From positions 992,001 through 1,056,000 of the forward strand of contig NZ_AP018207.1 in the NCBI RefSeq assembly GCF_002367995.1: DNA of 64,000 nt. The letters run 5' to 3'. Below are positions 43,834 to 53,478 of the stretch, one piece after another. Both the position numbers and the translations under genes were made by a program. The notes under the pieces were generated by a model. The model made no database searches and was not told the origin of the DNA. It saw nothing but the letters and a program-made list of their open reading frames with translations. Numbering within the stretch: position 1 is the stretch's first letter; each line of letters opens with the position of its first letter. This stretch comes from Calothrix brevissima NIES-22 (GTDB lineage Bacteria > Cyanobacteriota > Cyanobacteriia > Cyanobacteriales > Nostocaceae).

Positions 43834-44126
43834 ACAACTTGCATGTAATAATTCCAACAATTTCAACTTAATATTCTCCAAACTAGTATAGTAATGATTA
43901 TTCAGTAATAATTACTATACTAGTTTGCTATGATTGGCTTAAAAAACCCTAAATTTCAAAACATTACTGAACATTAATTAAAAATTTGCCTGCATAATTT
44001 ATGTATTCTATCTTCAGAGTAATTCCTATCTAGAATTATTTAATTATGACAACAAATTATTCTTATCTGAAGATTTTATGTTACACAAGTTCAGGAATAT
44101 TTATCTAATGAAAGCTAATAATTTGC
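43834..44126. other. Gap between Wzc-type kinase and flippase genes
   Basis: About 290 bp, highly AT-rich, with no recognised repeat or RNA. It contains a short inverted pair AAACTAGTATAGTAATGA and ATTACTATACTAGTTT (about 43881-43926) that could form a terminator-like hairpin. Confidence 0.5.
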
Positions 44127-45575
44127 ATGAAACAAAACTTATTTTCTAACCAGATACGTCGAGGTGTTATAGGACTTTTTGCCTCAAACCTTATAACTTT
44201 TTTAGTAATAGGTTTATCTTATATTGTTTACTCTAAATCATTAATACCTGCTGAATTTGGACTTTACTCTATCGGGTTAGGAATTGCCACCTTTGGTAAT
44301 TTAGTACTCGATGGAGGTTTGAAAAACACTATTATCAAATCACCAATTAATCTCAATAATAAGGAAGAAGGTTCACTTTTATTCTTAATGATCGGTTCCT
44401 CCTTACTGGTAAATCTGATTATTTTGATAATAGGATTAATTATATATAATTACTTTCCAGCTACAATTCAAGACTATAATTTCTTAGCTCTTTTTAGCAG
44501 CGCTTATTGGCTTTCATATCCTTGGATTGCTATTCCTACTGCTTCACTAGAACGTAGATTAGATTATGCTAAAATTGCCGGTATAGAATCATTTGGGACT
44601 ATAATTGAAAGAAGTTTACCAGCAATCTTCATTTTAGTCTTTCACACAGGAATTTATTCCTTTATTTGGGCAGTTGTTTTAGGACGTTTATTCCGAGTAA
44701 TTGGCATAAATTTATTTTACAAACCTTATTTTTGTATACCTTCTTGGCAAGAAATTAAAGCAATATTTTATTTATTGTCAGAAGGAGGTTGGTTACAAAT
44801 TGCTACCTGTTTTTCTTTGCTACGCGATAACTTACATATTTTATTAGTAGGTACAATGTTCGGCAAAGATTGGGTTGGCTACTATGCTTGGGGATTACAG
44901 ATATGTTTGATAGCTTCCCAAATTTTTGTGCAAATCTCAGCCAGAATATCTATTCCCATGTTTGCTCAAGCCAGCAGTTTTGAACAACGCTGGCAATGGT
45001 GTTTATATCAAGTCAAACTATTAACTATATTTACTGCTCCTTTATTATCTGTAATTTTGCTAGTTATTCCCAGTATTAACCAGTCTTTATTTCAAGATAA
45101 ATGGACAACTGCAATAACTTTTTTACCCCTACTCTTTTTAAGAATGATACCTGGTTTAGCAACAACACCTATAGGATCTTTACTTATGGTGCATCAGGGT
45201 GGGCGTAAATTTGCACAAGCCACAATTATTTGGACTCTTGTAGAAATTATAGGTGCTGCTTTATTGCTGAGTCTTTTAGGGCCTACAGGTTTAGCATGGA
45301 GTTACTCGTTAGCAGTTTGGCCAGGATTATGGATATTATTAATATTTACAGGTGAAGATAGTCAAAAATTAGGCTTGGAAGTAAATAGAATCATTTTTCA
45401 ACGTTCTAGCTTGCTCATTGCAGGTATATTATCAGTCTTACTATATTTTTCACATTTCATCTTAGAAGTCAGCCTGAAAGATAGTTATATCAATTTATTT
45501 TTACTAATACCAATTGTGTTAATTTCTTATCTTTCAGAAAAAGATATTCGCAAATTATTAAGGCTAAAAATATGA
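44127..45575 (+). CDS. Wzx-type polysaccharide flippase
   Basis: 482 residues with twelve or more predicted membrane helices and few charged residues, typical of the MATE-superfamily polysaccharide transporters (Polysacc_synt). N-terminal RRGVIGLFASNLITFLVIGL and the early loop with EFGLYSIGLG are family-like. It should flip undecaprenyl-linked repeat units from the cytoplasmic to the periplasmic face. Its last codons overlap the next gene by 4 bp (ATGA), so translation is coupled. The region is AT-rich and almost free of HIP1. Confidence 0.88.
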   Translation: MKQNLFSNQIRRGVIGLFASNLITFLVIGLSYIVYSKSLIPAEFGLYSIGLGIATFGNLVLDGGLKNTIIKSPINLNNKEEGSLLFLMIGSSLLVNLIILIIGLIIYNYFPATIQDYNFLALFSSAYWLSYPWIAIPTASLERRLDYAKIAGIESFGTIIERSLPAIFILVFHTGIYSFIWAVVLGRLFRVIGINLFYKPYFCIPSWQEIKAIFYLLSEGGWLQIATCFSLLRDNLHILLVGTMFGKDWVGYYAWGLQICLIASQIFVQISARISIPMFAQASSFEQRWQWCLYQVKLLTIFTAPLLSVILLVIPSINQSLFQDKWTTAITFLPLLFLRMIPGLATTPIGSLLMVHQGGRKFAQATIIWTLVEIIGAALLLSLLGPTGLAWSYSLAVWPGLWILLIFTGEDSQKLGLEVNRIIFQRSSLLIAGILSVLLYFSHFILEVSLKDSYINLFLLIPIVLISYLSEKDIRKLLRLKI

Positions 45576-46237
45576 ATCAAGATAGATTAAAAAAGAGAGA
45601 ACTAAAAATTTGGCATCAGTTTTATTTGACTAATTTATATTTATGGTCAAATATTGAATGGGCTGTATCTGAAGCTATCAGAGAAACTGCTCATCATCCA
45701 CCCTTTGTTTTAGATGTTGGTTGTGGACATAAACCTTATGCAGATTTATTTATAGAATGTAATTATAAAGGGCTTGATTGTACTAGAGAAAATTCTTCAC
45801 CAGATATTCTGGGAGATGCAACAAATATTCCTCTAGAAACAGCTACTGTTGATATTGTCTTCACTACCCAAGTAATTGAACATGTTACCGATCCAAAAGC
45901 GATGATTTGTGAATGTTATAGAGTTTTAAAGCCAGGAGGTTTTTTAATATTAACAGGCCCGTTTTATTGGCCATTACATGAGGAACCTTTTGATTACCAC
46001 CGATTCACCAAGTATGGATTTGAAAATCTGCTAAAACAGGCGGGTTTTGTTAGCTGGGAGATGAAAGCAGATGGAGGTAGCTGGGCCCAAGTATTTTTAG
46101 CTATCAATCTTCAACTACGTAGTAGATGGTTTATCCCTTTATGGGTAATATTTAATTTAATTGGGCAATTCATGGATAAAATTGATCATACGGAATTATC
46201 TCCTAGTAACTATACAATGTTAGCTAGAAAAAATTAG
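45572..46237 (+). CDS. SAM-dependent methyltransferase A
   Basis: 221 residues. The class I methyltransferase motif I reads VLDVGCGHKPYADLF (about 50-64). A second acidic strand end and motif IV-type sequence TTQVIEHVTDPKAMICEC follow, then YRVLKPGGFLIL. It lies in a polysaccharide cluster and overlaps the flippase gene by 4 bp, so methylation of a sugar residue or chain end is likely. The acceptor is unknown. A terminal-methylating chain-length role (as in some O-antigens) is only one option. Confidence 0.85.
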   Translation: MNQDRLKKRELKIWHQFYLTNLYLWSNIEWAVSEAIRETAHHPPFVLDVGCGHKPYADLFIECNYKGLDCTRENSSPDILGDATNIPLETATVDIVFTTQVIEHVTDPKAMICECYRVLKPGGFLILTGPFYWPLHEEPFDYHRFTKYGFENLLKQAGFVSWEMKADGGSWAQVFLAINLQLRSRWFIPLWVIFNLIGQFMDKIDHTELSPSNYTMLARKN

Positions 46238-46264
46238 GAATTTGCATTTTATTTTTTATTTGAT

Positions 46265-46981
46265 ATGAACACAGATATTACCAATATAAATTATAGTCTG
46301 GAATTATTAGAAAGAGATAAAAGCGACCGAGGTCATATTATCAATGAATTACTCCGTATCAAAGAAAAATTCCATATTCAAAAATGTAATATTTTAGAAG
46401 TAGGATGCGGTTTAGGGCAAAATTTATCAATCTTTCAAGCAGATAATTCGGTCAAAGGAATTGAAGGTTTACCTGATGTTGTTAGGGTAGCTAATTCATT
46501 AGGCTTAGATGTGACTCAGTCCGATTTAGAGCAGCCACTAGTAAATCTTGCTAATGCATCTCAAGATTGGATTTTATGTCTTGATGTTCTTGAACATTTG
46601 GTTAATCCTTTGAATTTAATGCTCGAAATCCATAGAATTCTTAAGCAAGATGGTAAAGCCATTATCAATGTACCAAATCACTTTACATGGAGAGGTCGCT
46701 TAAAGATATTGATGGGTTCTGGCTTAGATGTTCATAATTTCTTTCCTGATAGTGATGACTGGAATAATCCTCACATACGCTTTTTTACCTTTTCTGGATA
46801 TAGAAGATTAATAGAAAAATCTGGTTTTGAAGTAATTGATAACCGATGTTCCCTATTACCTACAGTTCCCCTAGCTAAATATTTTAATAGGCTCGGCTTG
46901 CATCAATTGATGAATAATTTAGCTAGAAAACAACCATCTTTATTTGCTGCTAGTTTTTGTGTTGTGCTGCAAAAGATTTAA
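46265..46981 (+). CDS. SAM-dependent methyltransferase B
   Basis: 238 residues with motif I NILEVGCGLGQNLSIF (about 43-58), later DVLEHLVNPLNLMLEI and HRILKQDGKAIINVPN. It resembles class I methyltransferases of the UbiE/COQ5 type seen in polysaccharide loci. It begins 27 bp after methyltransferase A, and its stop overlaps the next start by one base (TAATG). The two methyltransferases differ clearly in sequence and probably act on different positions. The acceptor is unknown. Confidence 0.84.
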   Translation: MNTDITNINYSLELLERDKSDRGHIINELLRIKEKFHIQKCNILEVGCGLGQNLSIFQADNSVKGIEGLPDVVRVANSLGLDVTQSDLEQPLVNLANASQDWILCLDVLEHLVNPLNLMLEIHRILKQDGKAIINVPNHFTWRGRLKILMGSGLDVHNFFPDSDDWNNPHIRFFTFSGYRRLIEKSGFEVIDNRCSLLPTVPLAKYFNRLGLHQLMNNLARKQPSLFAASFCVVLQKI

Positions 46982-48120
46982 TGATGAACCATATACTCTT
47001 TTATGATGATGTTTATACATTTGGGGGACATCAAGTAACTGCCGTTGATGCAGCCAAATATTTACTGGAAAATACAGATATCAATCTCAGCTTTATTTTT
47101 TATAAAGGTAATACCAGGCTGCAAGAGCGCTTAATTAATCTGAATCAAGGTAAAAGACAGATTAATCTGTACACTATACCTTACTCAACTCCCATTAAAT
47201 ATCAAAGTTTAGAACTATTTACTTGGGTATCTAAAATTAATCATCTTCAAAAGCTGATTCAAGGTATAAACCCAGATATTGTATTAGTTGTTCAAGGTAA
47301 TGTCGAAATATCAGCACCTGGGTTAATTGCTGCAAAAAAAGCCGGAATAAAAACTTTGAGCTTTATCCCAATGGCAACAATCATATCTGGAAAAGGTATT
47401 AAAGCAAGTATCCGTAAAGATATTAATAAATATATTTATAGCCTACCAGATAAATTTATAACTACTAGTATTAATGCAAAATATAAACTTCATTTATGTC
47501 AACCCAATTCAGATATTGCTGTTGTTTACTACGGGCCGGAAATTAATTCATTAAAAATTCAAGATAAAAAATCTGCTCGTCGCCATTATGGTATGTCAGA
47601 AGATGATTATATATTCGCGATAGTAGGTAGAATCCAATTTGTACATAAAGCTCATGATTTTTTAGTGCAAACATTTTCAGATTATCGGCATAAATTCAAA
47701 AATATTAAGCTCTATATTGTGGGAGATGGCCCAGATGAAGCAGCAATTAGGCAAATTGTTGACTTAAATAATATGAGTGATATTGTTAAATTTATCCCTT
47801 GGGATAGTGATTTATCTTATCTTTATTCAGCGATAGATATGTTAGTAATTCCTTCTTGGTATGAGGGATTGCCTTTAGTTATGTTAGAAGCTATGTACTA
47901 TAGTATTCCTATCGTAGCTTCCAATGTAGATGGTATGGCAGAAGTGTTGCCCAAAGAATGGCTTTTTAATTGTGGTAACAGTGCTGACTTGGTGGAAACT
48001 ATTTTAAAAGTAATGCAAGCTGACAATTTAGCTTTTATCAGTGAAAATAAGCAGCGCATAGTTAGAGAATTTAATGTTAATGTTTTTGGGCAAAAATTTT
48101 ATGAGGCTGTGGTTAGTTAA
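46981..48120 (+). CDS. GT4-family glycosyltransferase A
   Basis: 379 residues from ATG 46981 (tandem ATG at 46984; either could be used). GT-B fold: an N-terminal domain beginning HILFYDDVYTFGGHQ, and the C-terminal domain with FAIVGRIQFVHKAHDFL and the nucleotide-sugar-binding E-x7-E region YEGLPLVMLEAMYYSIPIV (about 300-318). GT4 retaining enzymes use UDP-, GDP- or ADP-sugars. The TAATG junction with the upstream gene suggests coupled translation. Sugar specificity cannot be read from sequence. Confidence 0.88.
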   Translation: MMNHILFYDDVYTFGGHQVTAVDAAKYLLENTDINLSFIFYKGNTRLQERLINLNQGKRQINLYTIPYSTPIKYQSLELFTWVSKINHLQKLIQGINPDIVLVVQGNVEISAPGLIAAKKAGIKTLSFIPMATIISGKGIKASIRKDINKYIYSLPDKFITTSINAKYKLHLCQPNSDIAVVYYGPEINSLKIQDKKSARRHYGMSEDDYIFAIVGRIQFVHKAHDFLVQTFSDYRHKFKNIKLYIVGDGPDEAAIRQIVDLNNMSDIVKFIPWDSDLSYLYSAIDMLVIPSWYEGLPLVMLEAMYYSIPIVASNVDGMAEVLPKEWLFNCGNSADLVETILKVMQADNLAFISENKQRIVREFNVNVFGQKFYEAVVS

Positions 48121-48147
48121 GGTTGATTATATGAGGTCATTTAGAAA

Positions 48148-49248
48148 ATGAAACTAGTTTACGATTATCAAGCATTCTCTTGGACAAAATATGGTGGGAT
48201 TTCCCGCTACATATATGAAATTGCTACTCGTATATTTAATTATGATGATTTTGAAGTCAATATTTTGGCTGGTTTGTATGTCAATAAGTATTTAGAACAA
48301 TGCAATTCTGATTTAGTCAAAGGTTGGCAAATACCTTTTATTCCTAAGTCTGCAAAAATTATCGGATTGATTGATGCCGAAATTTCGCAAATATGGTTAA
48401 AGCAAAACAAGCCGGATATTGTGCATGAAACTTACTATTCTCAGAGAAATGTTGTACCTAAAGACTGCAAAACAGTTATTACAGTTTATGATATGATCCA
48501 TGAAAAATTTAGTCATTTAATGCCTGCAAGAAATAGAGGCTTTGCTCAAGTTAAAGCTTCAGCAATTAAACGCGCCGATCGCGTAATTTGTATTTCCGAA
48601 AATACGAGACAAGATTTATTAAATCTCGTAGATGTTAACCCAGATAAAGTAGCTACAATTTATCTAGGTTACGCTTTACAAAATAGTCTCAATATGACTC
48701 AATCACCGCTAGTAAGTTCTCCCTATATTCTCTATGTGGGGGAACGAGCAATATATAAAAATTTTACGAGGCTACTAGAAGGCTATGCAACTAGTAAAAA
48801 TATTAACGATAATTTTTATTTAGTATGTTGTGGTTCTCGACCTTTTTCTAGTTCCGAAATATCGATAATCAAAGAGTTAGAACTTGATGAACGTAAAATT
48901 ATTTATCTTTCTGGTAATGATGCAACTTTAGCAAATCTTTATACCCATGCATCTGCATTTGTTTATCCTTCACTGTATGAGGGTTTTGGAATTCCGCCAT
49001 TAGAGGCAATGTCTTTTAATTGTCCGGTGGTTTGTAGTAATTCTAGTTCGATTCCTGAAGTAGTGTCAGATGCTGGTGAATATTTTGATCCTTATGAAGT
49101 TGATAGTATTGTCGCAGCTTTAGAAAAGGTGCTGTTTTCTGAAGTTAGAGTGCAAGAACTTGTGTTAAAAGGTAAAGAAAGAATCAAGTGTTTCTCTTGG
49201 GAAGATTGCGCGGAGAAAACAAGTATGATCTATCGCTCTTTAGTTTAG
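48148..49248 (+). CDS. GT4-family glycosyltransferase B
   Basis: 366 residues. The N-terminus is KLVYDYQAFSWTKYGGISRY, with the Gly-rich acceptor loop. The C-terminal domain has ILYVGERAIYKNFTRLLEG, and the E-x7-E motif YEGFGIPPLEAMSFNCPVV (about 278-296). It is close to the mannosyltransferase-like GT4 group, but donor choice is not certain. It follows glycosyltransferase A at a 27-bp gap on the same strand. The gene is AT-rich and lacks HIP1 octamers. Confidence 0.88.
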   Translation: MKLVYDYQAFSWTKYGGISRYIYEIATRIFNYDDFEVNILAGLYVNKYLEQCNSDLVKGWQIPFIPKSAKIIGLIDAEISQIWLKQNKPDIVHETYYSQRNVVPKDCKTVITVYDMIHEKFSHLMPARNRGFAQVKASAIKRADRVICISENTRQDLLNLVDVNPDKVATIYLGYALQNSLNMTQSPLVSSPYILYVGERAIYKNFTRLLEGYATSKNINDNFYLVCCGSRPFSSSEISIIKELELDERKIIYLSGNDATLANLYTHASAFVYPSLYEGFGIPPLEAMSFNCPVVCSNSSSIPEVVSDAGEYFDPYEVDSIVAALEKVLFSEVRVQELVLKGKERIKCFSWEDCAEKTSMIYRSLV

Positions 49249-49294
49249 GGGAGTTATGGAATTAAATATCGTGGATTATTGAGGGTGGAAATTT

Positions 49295-49370
49295 AAACGC
49301 ATAGGCGCTTCGCCTTCCCGCAGGGTAGGTTTGCAAAGGTAAGCGCGGAGGTACGCAGAGAATTTGCGAC
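49295..49370. repeat. Dispersed palindromic repeat (GGCGCTTCGCCTTCCCGCAGGG type)
   Basis: A GC-rich block, GGCGCTTCGCC then TTCCCGCAGGGTAGG, stands out from the AT-rich surroundings and continues as GGTAAGCGCGGAGGTACGCAG. It resembles short dispersed repeats seen in Nostoc-type genomes and the segment at 1470-1495. It separates two glycosyltransferase genes. Confidence 0.65.
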
Positions 49371-49443
49371 TAACCAATAAAGTGTTGTAATAAGATATGG
49401 AGAGAGAAGGGTATTTTCGTATGGTGTGTGAGTATAAATAATT

Positions 49444-50319
49444 ATGGATAATGTCAATAATTGCTTGCCAAGAAACACTGATATATATCTAAGAGAAGGT
49501 GGCTTAAGAACAAGAAATATATTTAAGAATAGTGACAATAATTTACCTTTATTATCAATAGTGACTGTGGTTTTTAATGGAGAAAAATCCTTAGAAGAGA
49601 CGATTATTTCTGTTGTTAATCAATCTTATTTGAATATAGAGTATATTATTATTGATGGCGCTTCTCAAGACAGGACTCTCGATATTGTTTGTCAGTATCA
49701 AGATAAAATTGATTATTGGTTAAGCGAGCCAGATAAAGGTGTATATGATGCTATGAATAAAGCTATATCTCTTGCTAGTGGAGATTGGCTATTGTTTTTG
49801 GGTTCTGATGATATTTTAGCTGATAATGATGTGATTAATAATGTTTTTTCACAAGTTAATCAAGCACAGCAAATAAACAAAACTAATATTGATGCGATCG
49901 CAGCTAATGTTAAGTATCTCAATAATAAACAAATTAATAGCAAATTTAGCAATTTATTAAAATTGAAAAATACTGTACATCATCAAGCTGCTTTTTATAA
50001 AAAAGAATTATTTAGCGATTTTAGTTATAATTCTGAATTTAAAATATCTTCTGATTACGAATTAAATTTAAAACTTTTTGTAGAAAAAATAACTTACTTA
50101 CAAGTAGATGAATTAGTCACAATCTGCTCTCCTGATGGCTTGTCTGGGTTGTGTTATTGGTCAGGATATTTAGAAGAAATTAAAATTAGAAATAAGTATT
50201 TACCTCTCCCAGAGTCAACAGTTTATAACTTTTTAACGATATTAAGGTTTTTAGCAAAAAAAATTACTCTCAGCACAACAAGAATATTTACTAATAGTTT
50301 AAACAGGATTTGGAAATGA
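49444..50319 (+). CDS. GT2-family glycosyltransferase C
   Basis: 291 residues. GT-A fold of the GT2 type: LPLLSIVTVVFNGEKSLEET (about 34-53), YIIIDGASQDRTLDI and the DxD-like SDDI. The phrase GGLRTRNIFK (about 19-28), before the catalytic domain, is commonly seen in cyanobacterial GT2 proteins. It overlaps the next gene by 4 bp (ATGA at 50316-50319). Usual length. The sugar transferred is unknown. The single HIP1 octamer of the 8-kb segment lies here (near 49894). Confidence 0.87.
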   Translation: MDNVNNCLPRNTDIYLREGGLRTRNIFKNSDNNLPLLSIVTVVFNGEKSLEETIISVVNQSYLNIEYIIIDGASQDRTLDIVCQYQDKIDYWLSEPDKGVYDAMNKAISLASGDWLLFLGSDDILADNDVINNVFSQVNQAQQINKTNIDAIAANVKYLNNKQINSKFSNLLKLKNTVHHQAAFYKKELFSDFSYNSEFKISSDYELNLKLFVEKITYLQVDELVTICSPDGLSGLCYWSGYLEEIKIRNKYLPLPESTVYNFLTILRFLAKKITLSTTRIFTNSLNRIWK

Positions 50320-51635
50320 TTGAGTTCGTCAATGAATATATTTTGCCTTATCTGATATGTATGACAATAACTTTTATTGTCGTTCGGTTTTTAAGTTCAA
50401 AGTTGATGACAACAGAGTTAGATGTTTTAGCTACTGTAAATGTCAATGTCGCCTTATCAACCTCTTTATTATTTATTTTTTATCTTTTAGAGTTGGTGGA
50501 TTTCAACAATTTATTACAAATAATAGTATTATATTTATCATTTTATTTAGGAATTTATTTAAGTTCTATATTCTGGCAGAATAAGTTTAGGTTTTATTTT
50601 AATCAAAGCCAGCATCAAGATAATTTAATTAAAAAAGTCTTTATTATTGATAATTTAGGTAAAAATAATATATTAACTATAGGCATAATTTTATTTATTA
50701 TTTCAGCATTCTTCGCAGTTATTTTGTTATTACAAGGCGGAGCATCAGACGATAGGATAGTTTTTGCTAAAGCTTTTAGATGGATAAATATCGTGTTAAC
50801 TGGATCGCAAACGATATTTGTTCCCTATGCAATTGGTCACTATTTGGTTAAGAAAACGCCAAGGGTGGGGATAATTATTTTACTCAATGTAATCTGCGGT
50901 TTCTTTTCTGGCTCTAAAGGCTTTTTAATTCAATATATAACTACCTTTTTTATGTTGAATACTATTATTAATGGAAAAAAAGGTTTACTGAAAAAGCTGA
51001 AAATTAAATATATATTATTGTTGAGTATATTAATAGTTAGTCCTATTACATTGATAATGTTCTGGCGGGGTGAAGGTTTTTATGATGCTTGGATACTGCT
51101 GTTAGATAGGCTGTTTTCAAGCGGAGATATTTACTATTACAGTTTTGTGGCTGGTGATTATACGAAATTATTTGGAGAATATAATTTTATTACTTATTTA
51201 TTGCATCCGTTTATAAGTATTATAGGTATTCGCGGATACGAATGGCCGATTGGTTCTGAACTGTTTGCAATGGCTAATAACCAAGCGGAAGTCTTAGGTT
51301 ACGGGCCAAATCCACATTTACCTATATTATCTTTGGTAATACTCAATGGTAATTTCTTGTTGGCGATGTTATTTTGTTTTTTTGTGGGTATATTTGTGAG
51401 TTGGTCTAGACTATTTTCTTTGAGAATGATGCAAATTAAAAATATCCCACCTTTTTGGCGAATTGCCATTTTTTCATTATTTTTTATGTTCTCACCTTTA
51501 GTCGTAATTGATATAGCACAATTTCAGTTTATGCTCGTGGGGGTGCTATTTGTTATGATTATTTTGAGCATGATATATAAAGTCATGGGTTTAAAATATA
51601 GTAAAGAAAATGAGTATCAAGAATATATTAATTAG
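50316..51635 (+). CDS. Wzy-like polysaccharide polymerase
   Basis: 439 residues from ATG 50316, which overlaps the upstream TGA; a TTG six bases earlier is less likely. Ten to eleven membrane helices, a long extracytoplasmic loop around residues 250-330 (with FSSGDIYYYSFVAGDYTKLF), and low sequence conservation are typical of O-antigen polymerases (Wzy). With the Wzx-type flippase and Wzc-type kinase it completes a Wzy-dependent system. The assignment rests on topology and context, as Wzy sequences are poorly conserved. Confidence 0.75.
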   Translation: MIEFVNEYILPYLICMTITFIVVRFLSSKLMTTELDVLATVNVNVALSTSLLFIFYLLELVDFNNLLQIIVLYLSFYLGIYLSSIFWQNKFRFYFNQSQHQDNLIKKVFIIDNLGKNNILTIGIILFIISAFFAVILLLQGGASDDRIVFAKAFRWINIVLTGSQTIFVPYAIGHYLVKKTPRVGIIILLNVICGFFSGSKGFLIQYITTFFMLNTIINGKKGLLKKLKIKYILLLSILIVSPITLIMFWRGEGFYDAWILLLDRLFSSGDIYYYSFVAGDYTKLFGEYNFITYLLHPFISIIGIRGYEWPIGSELFAMANNQAEVLGYGPNPHLPILSLVILNGNFLLAMLFCFFVGIFVSWSRLFSLRMMQIKNIPPFWRIAIFSLFFMFSPLVVIDIAQFQFMLVGVLFVMIILSMIYKVMGLKYSKENEYQEYIN

Positions 51636-51777
51636 TGATATGTAATTAAAGATCGGTGGTAAAGGCTGTCATTTGTCAGTTTTAATTGGTAAGAGTTTTA
51701 AGCTTATTTATATTCTTATATATAGTCGTGTTCATTTTGTCCGACTTATTTAATTAAATAGATTATCAAATTAATTT

Positions 51778-52560
51778 ATGGAACAAGAAATGAAAATTAG
51801 TGCTTCGCTAGTTTTATATAAAAATAACCCGGAAATTATTCGCGAAACAGTATTATCAATAATAAATACTCCATTAAAGATAAATTTATTAATTGTAGAT
51901 AACTCGCCTACTTCCGATTTAGAATATTTATTTAAAAACTTAAATGTAGATTATTATTACAATAATGGTAATAATGTAGGCTTTGGTAAAGCGCATAATC
52001 TAGCTATCTCTAAAGCGGGAAAATCGGATTATCATATTTTACTCAACCCGGATGTTTACTTTGATAAAGATGTCATACCAAAATTAATAAATTATCTAGA
52101 CAACCATCGGGATGTAGGTTTAATTCAACCTTTAATCCGCTTTCCTAATGGAGAGATTCAATATTTATGTAAACGGTATCCTACATTATTTGCTTTGTTT
52201 GCTAGGCGCTTTTTGCCAAAAAAATTGCATTTTATGATTAAAAGGTATCTTGATTGGTATGAAATGCGAGATATGGGTTACGATAAAATCACCGATGTTT
52301 TATATCTATCTGGTTGCTTTATGATTTTTCGGAAGAAGTATTTAGATGAAATTGGGTACTTCGATGAAAAAATATTTATGTATCTTGAAGATGCAGATAT
52401 AACTTTGAGAATGGCGAAAAAATATAAAACAGTATTTTATCCTGATGTAGAGATTTTCCATCATTGGGCTAAAGGCTCATATAATTCTCTAAAACTGACA
52501 ATAATTAATATTCAGTCAGCTATATATTTCTTTAATAAGCATGGATGGAAAATTTTTTAA
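51778..52560 (+). CDS. GT2-family glycosyltransferase D (rhamnosyltransferase-like)
   Basis: 260 residues. N-terminal ISASLVLYKNNPEIIRETVL, VDNSPTSDL, NVGFGKAHNLAI and the DxD-type LLNPDVYF (about 95-102), then GCFMIFRKKYLDEIGYFDE and MYLEDADITLRM. This arrangement is typical of the WbbL/RfbF-like GT2 group that often transfers rhamnose, and the dTDP-rhamnose genes lie directly downstream on the other strand. The role is inferred. The start may be ATG 51778 or the one at 51790. Confidence 0.86.
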   Translation: MEQEMKISASLVLYKNNPEIIRETVLSIINTPLKINLLIVDNSPTSDLEYLFKNLNVDYYYNNGNNVGFGKAHNLAISKAGKSDYHILLNPDVYFDKDVIPKLINYLDNHRDVGLIQPLIRFPNGEIQYLCKRYPTLFALFARRFLPKKLHFMIKRYLDWYEMRDMGYDKITDVLYLSGCFMIFRKKYLDEIGYFDEKIFMYLEDADITLRMAKKYKTVFYPDVEIFHHWAKGSYNSLKLTIINIQSAIYFFNKHGWKIF

Positions 52561-52578
52561 TTGATAAATGCTAGCTTC

Positions 52579-53478
52579 TCAGCGTTCGGCGATCGCTAAT
52601 TCTAAATTCCTTTGCCAATCGGGTAAGATTAAGCCAAAGGTTTGTGATAATTTTTGGCTGTCTAGTAAGGAATAAGCTGGTCTGCTGGCTGGTGTAGGGT
52701 ATTCTTTAGTGGTAATGGGAGTTAACTTTTGCAATTTGCGATCGCTCTTTTTCTCATCAATTTCAAAAATTGCTTTGGCGAATCCATACCAACTTGTCTT
52801 ACCGCTAGCTGTTAAATGATATAATCCACCCCGATTTGCTAAAAAATCAGAGATATTCCCTGGTGCTTGCGCTACAATTTGGGCTGTAGCTTCAGCAATC
52901 ATCCGATTCCAAGTCGGTGCGCCAATTTGATCGTCAACTACTTTAATTTCTTCTCGTTCTTGCGCTAGCCTGAGCATAGTTAATAAAAAGTTTTTACCCT
53001 GCAGGCTGTAAACCCAACTGGTACGTAAAATTAAATGGGGTACACCCACAGATGCGATCGCTTGTTCCCCAGCAAGTTTAGTTTTACCGTAAATATTTTG
53101 GGGGTTAGGTTGGTCTAGCTCTGTGTATGCAGTATTTTTATTGCCATCAAATACATAATCTGTAGAATAATGTATCATGGCTGCGCCTATTTCTTTAGCT
53201 GCTTCGGCGATCGCACCTGGCGCAATTCCGTTAATCGTCATTGCTAATTCTGGTTCGGTTTCGGCTTTATCTACTGCTGTGTAAGCCGCAGGGTTGATAA
53301 TTAAGTCTGGTTTGATTTCTTTAATTGTGCGGCGAATAGTATCTATTTGCGCTAAATCCATTTGTAAATTTGGATTATTAAAATGACGCCCTACAGCTAT
53401 AACTTCACCGATAGTCATCAGGGTACGTTGTAATTCCCAACCTACTTGTCCGGTGACACCTGTTAAGAGAATTTTCAT
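52579..53478 (-). CDS. rfbD: dTDP-4-dehydrorhamnose reductase RfbD
   Basis: 299 residues. Rossmann motif GVTGQVGWELQ (about 7-17), STDYVFDG and YGKTKLAGEQ give the short-chain dehydrogenase core and the RmlD signature; the C-terminus has the substrate-binding SKRPAYSLLDS-like SRPAYSLLDSQKL. RfbD is the final enzyme of dTDP-L-rhamnose synthesis, reducing dTDP-4-keto-L-rhamnose with NADPH. Its start overlaps the rfbC stop by 4 bp, so these two are coupled. rfbB, rfbA, rfbC and rfbD run in that order on the minus strand. Confidence 0.95.
   Translation of the reverse strand: MKILLTGVTGQVGWELQRTLMTIGEVIAVGRHFNNPNLQMDLAQIDTIRRTIKEIKPDLIINPAAYTAVDKAETEPELAMTINGIAPGAIAEAAKEIGAAMIHYSTDYVFDGNKNTAYTELDQPNPQNIYGKTKLAGEQAIASVGVPHLILRTSWVYSLQGKNFLLTMLRLAQEREEIKVVDDQIGAPTWNRMIAEATAQIVAQAPGNISDFLANRGGLYHLTASGKTSWYGFAKAIFEIDEKKSDRKLQKLTPITTKEYPTPASRPAYSLLDSQKLSQTFGLILPDWQRNLELAIAER

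Noticed and set aside
49293-49538. Minus-strand frame of 81 codons overlapping the start of GT2 gene C
   Set aside because: It overlaps the real glycosyltransferase and the GC-rich dispersed repeat.
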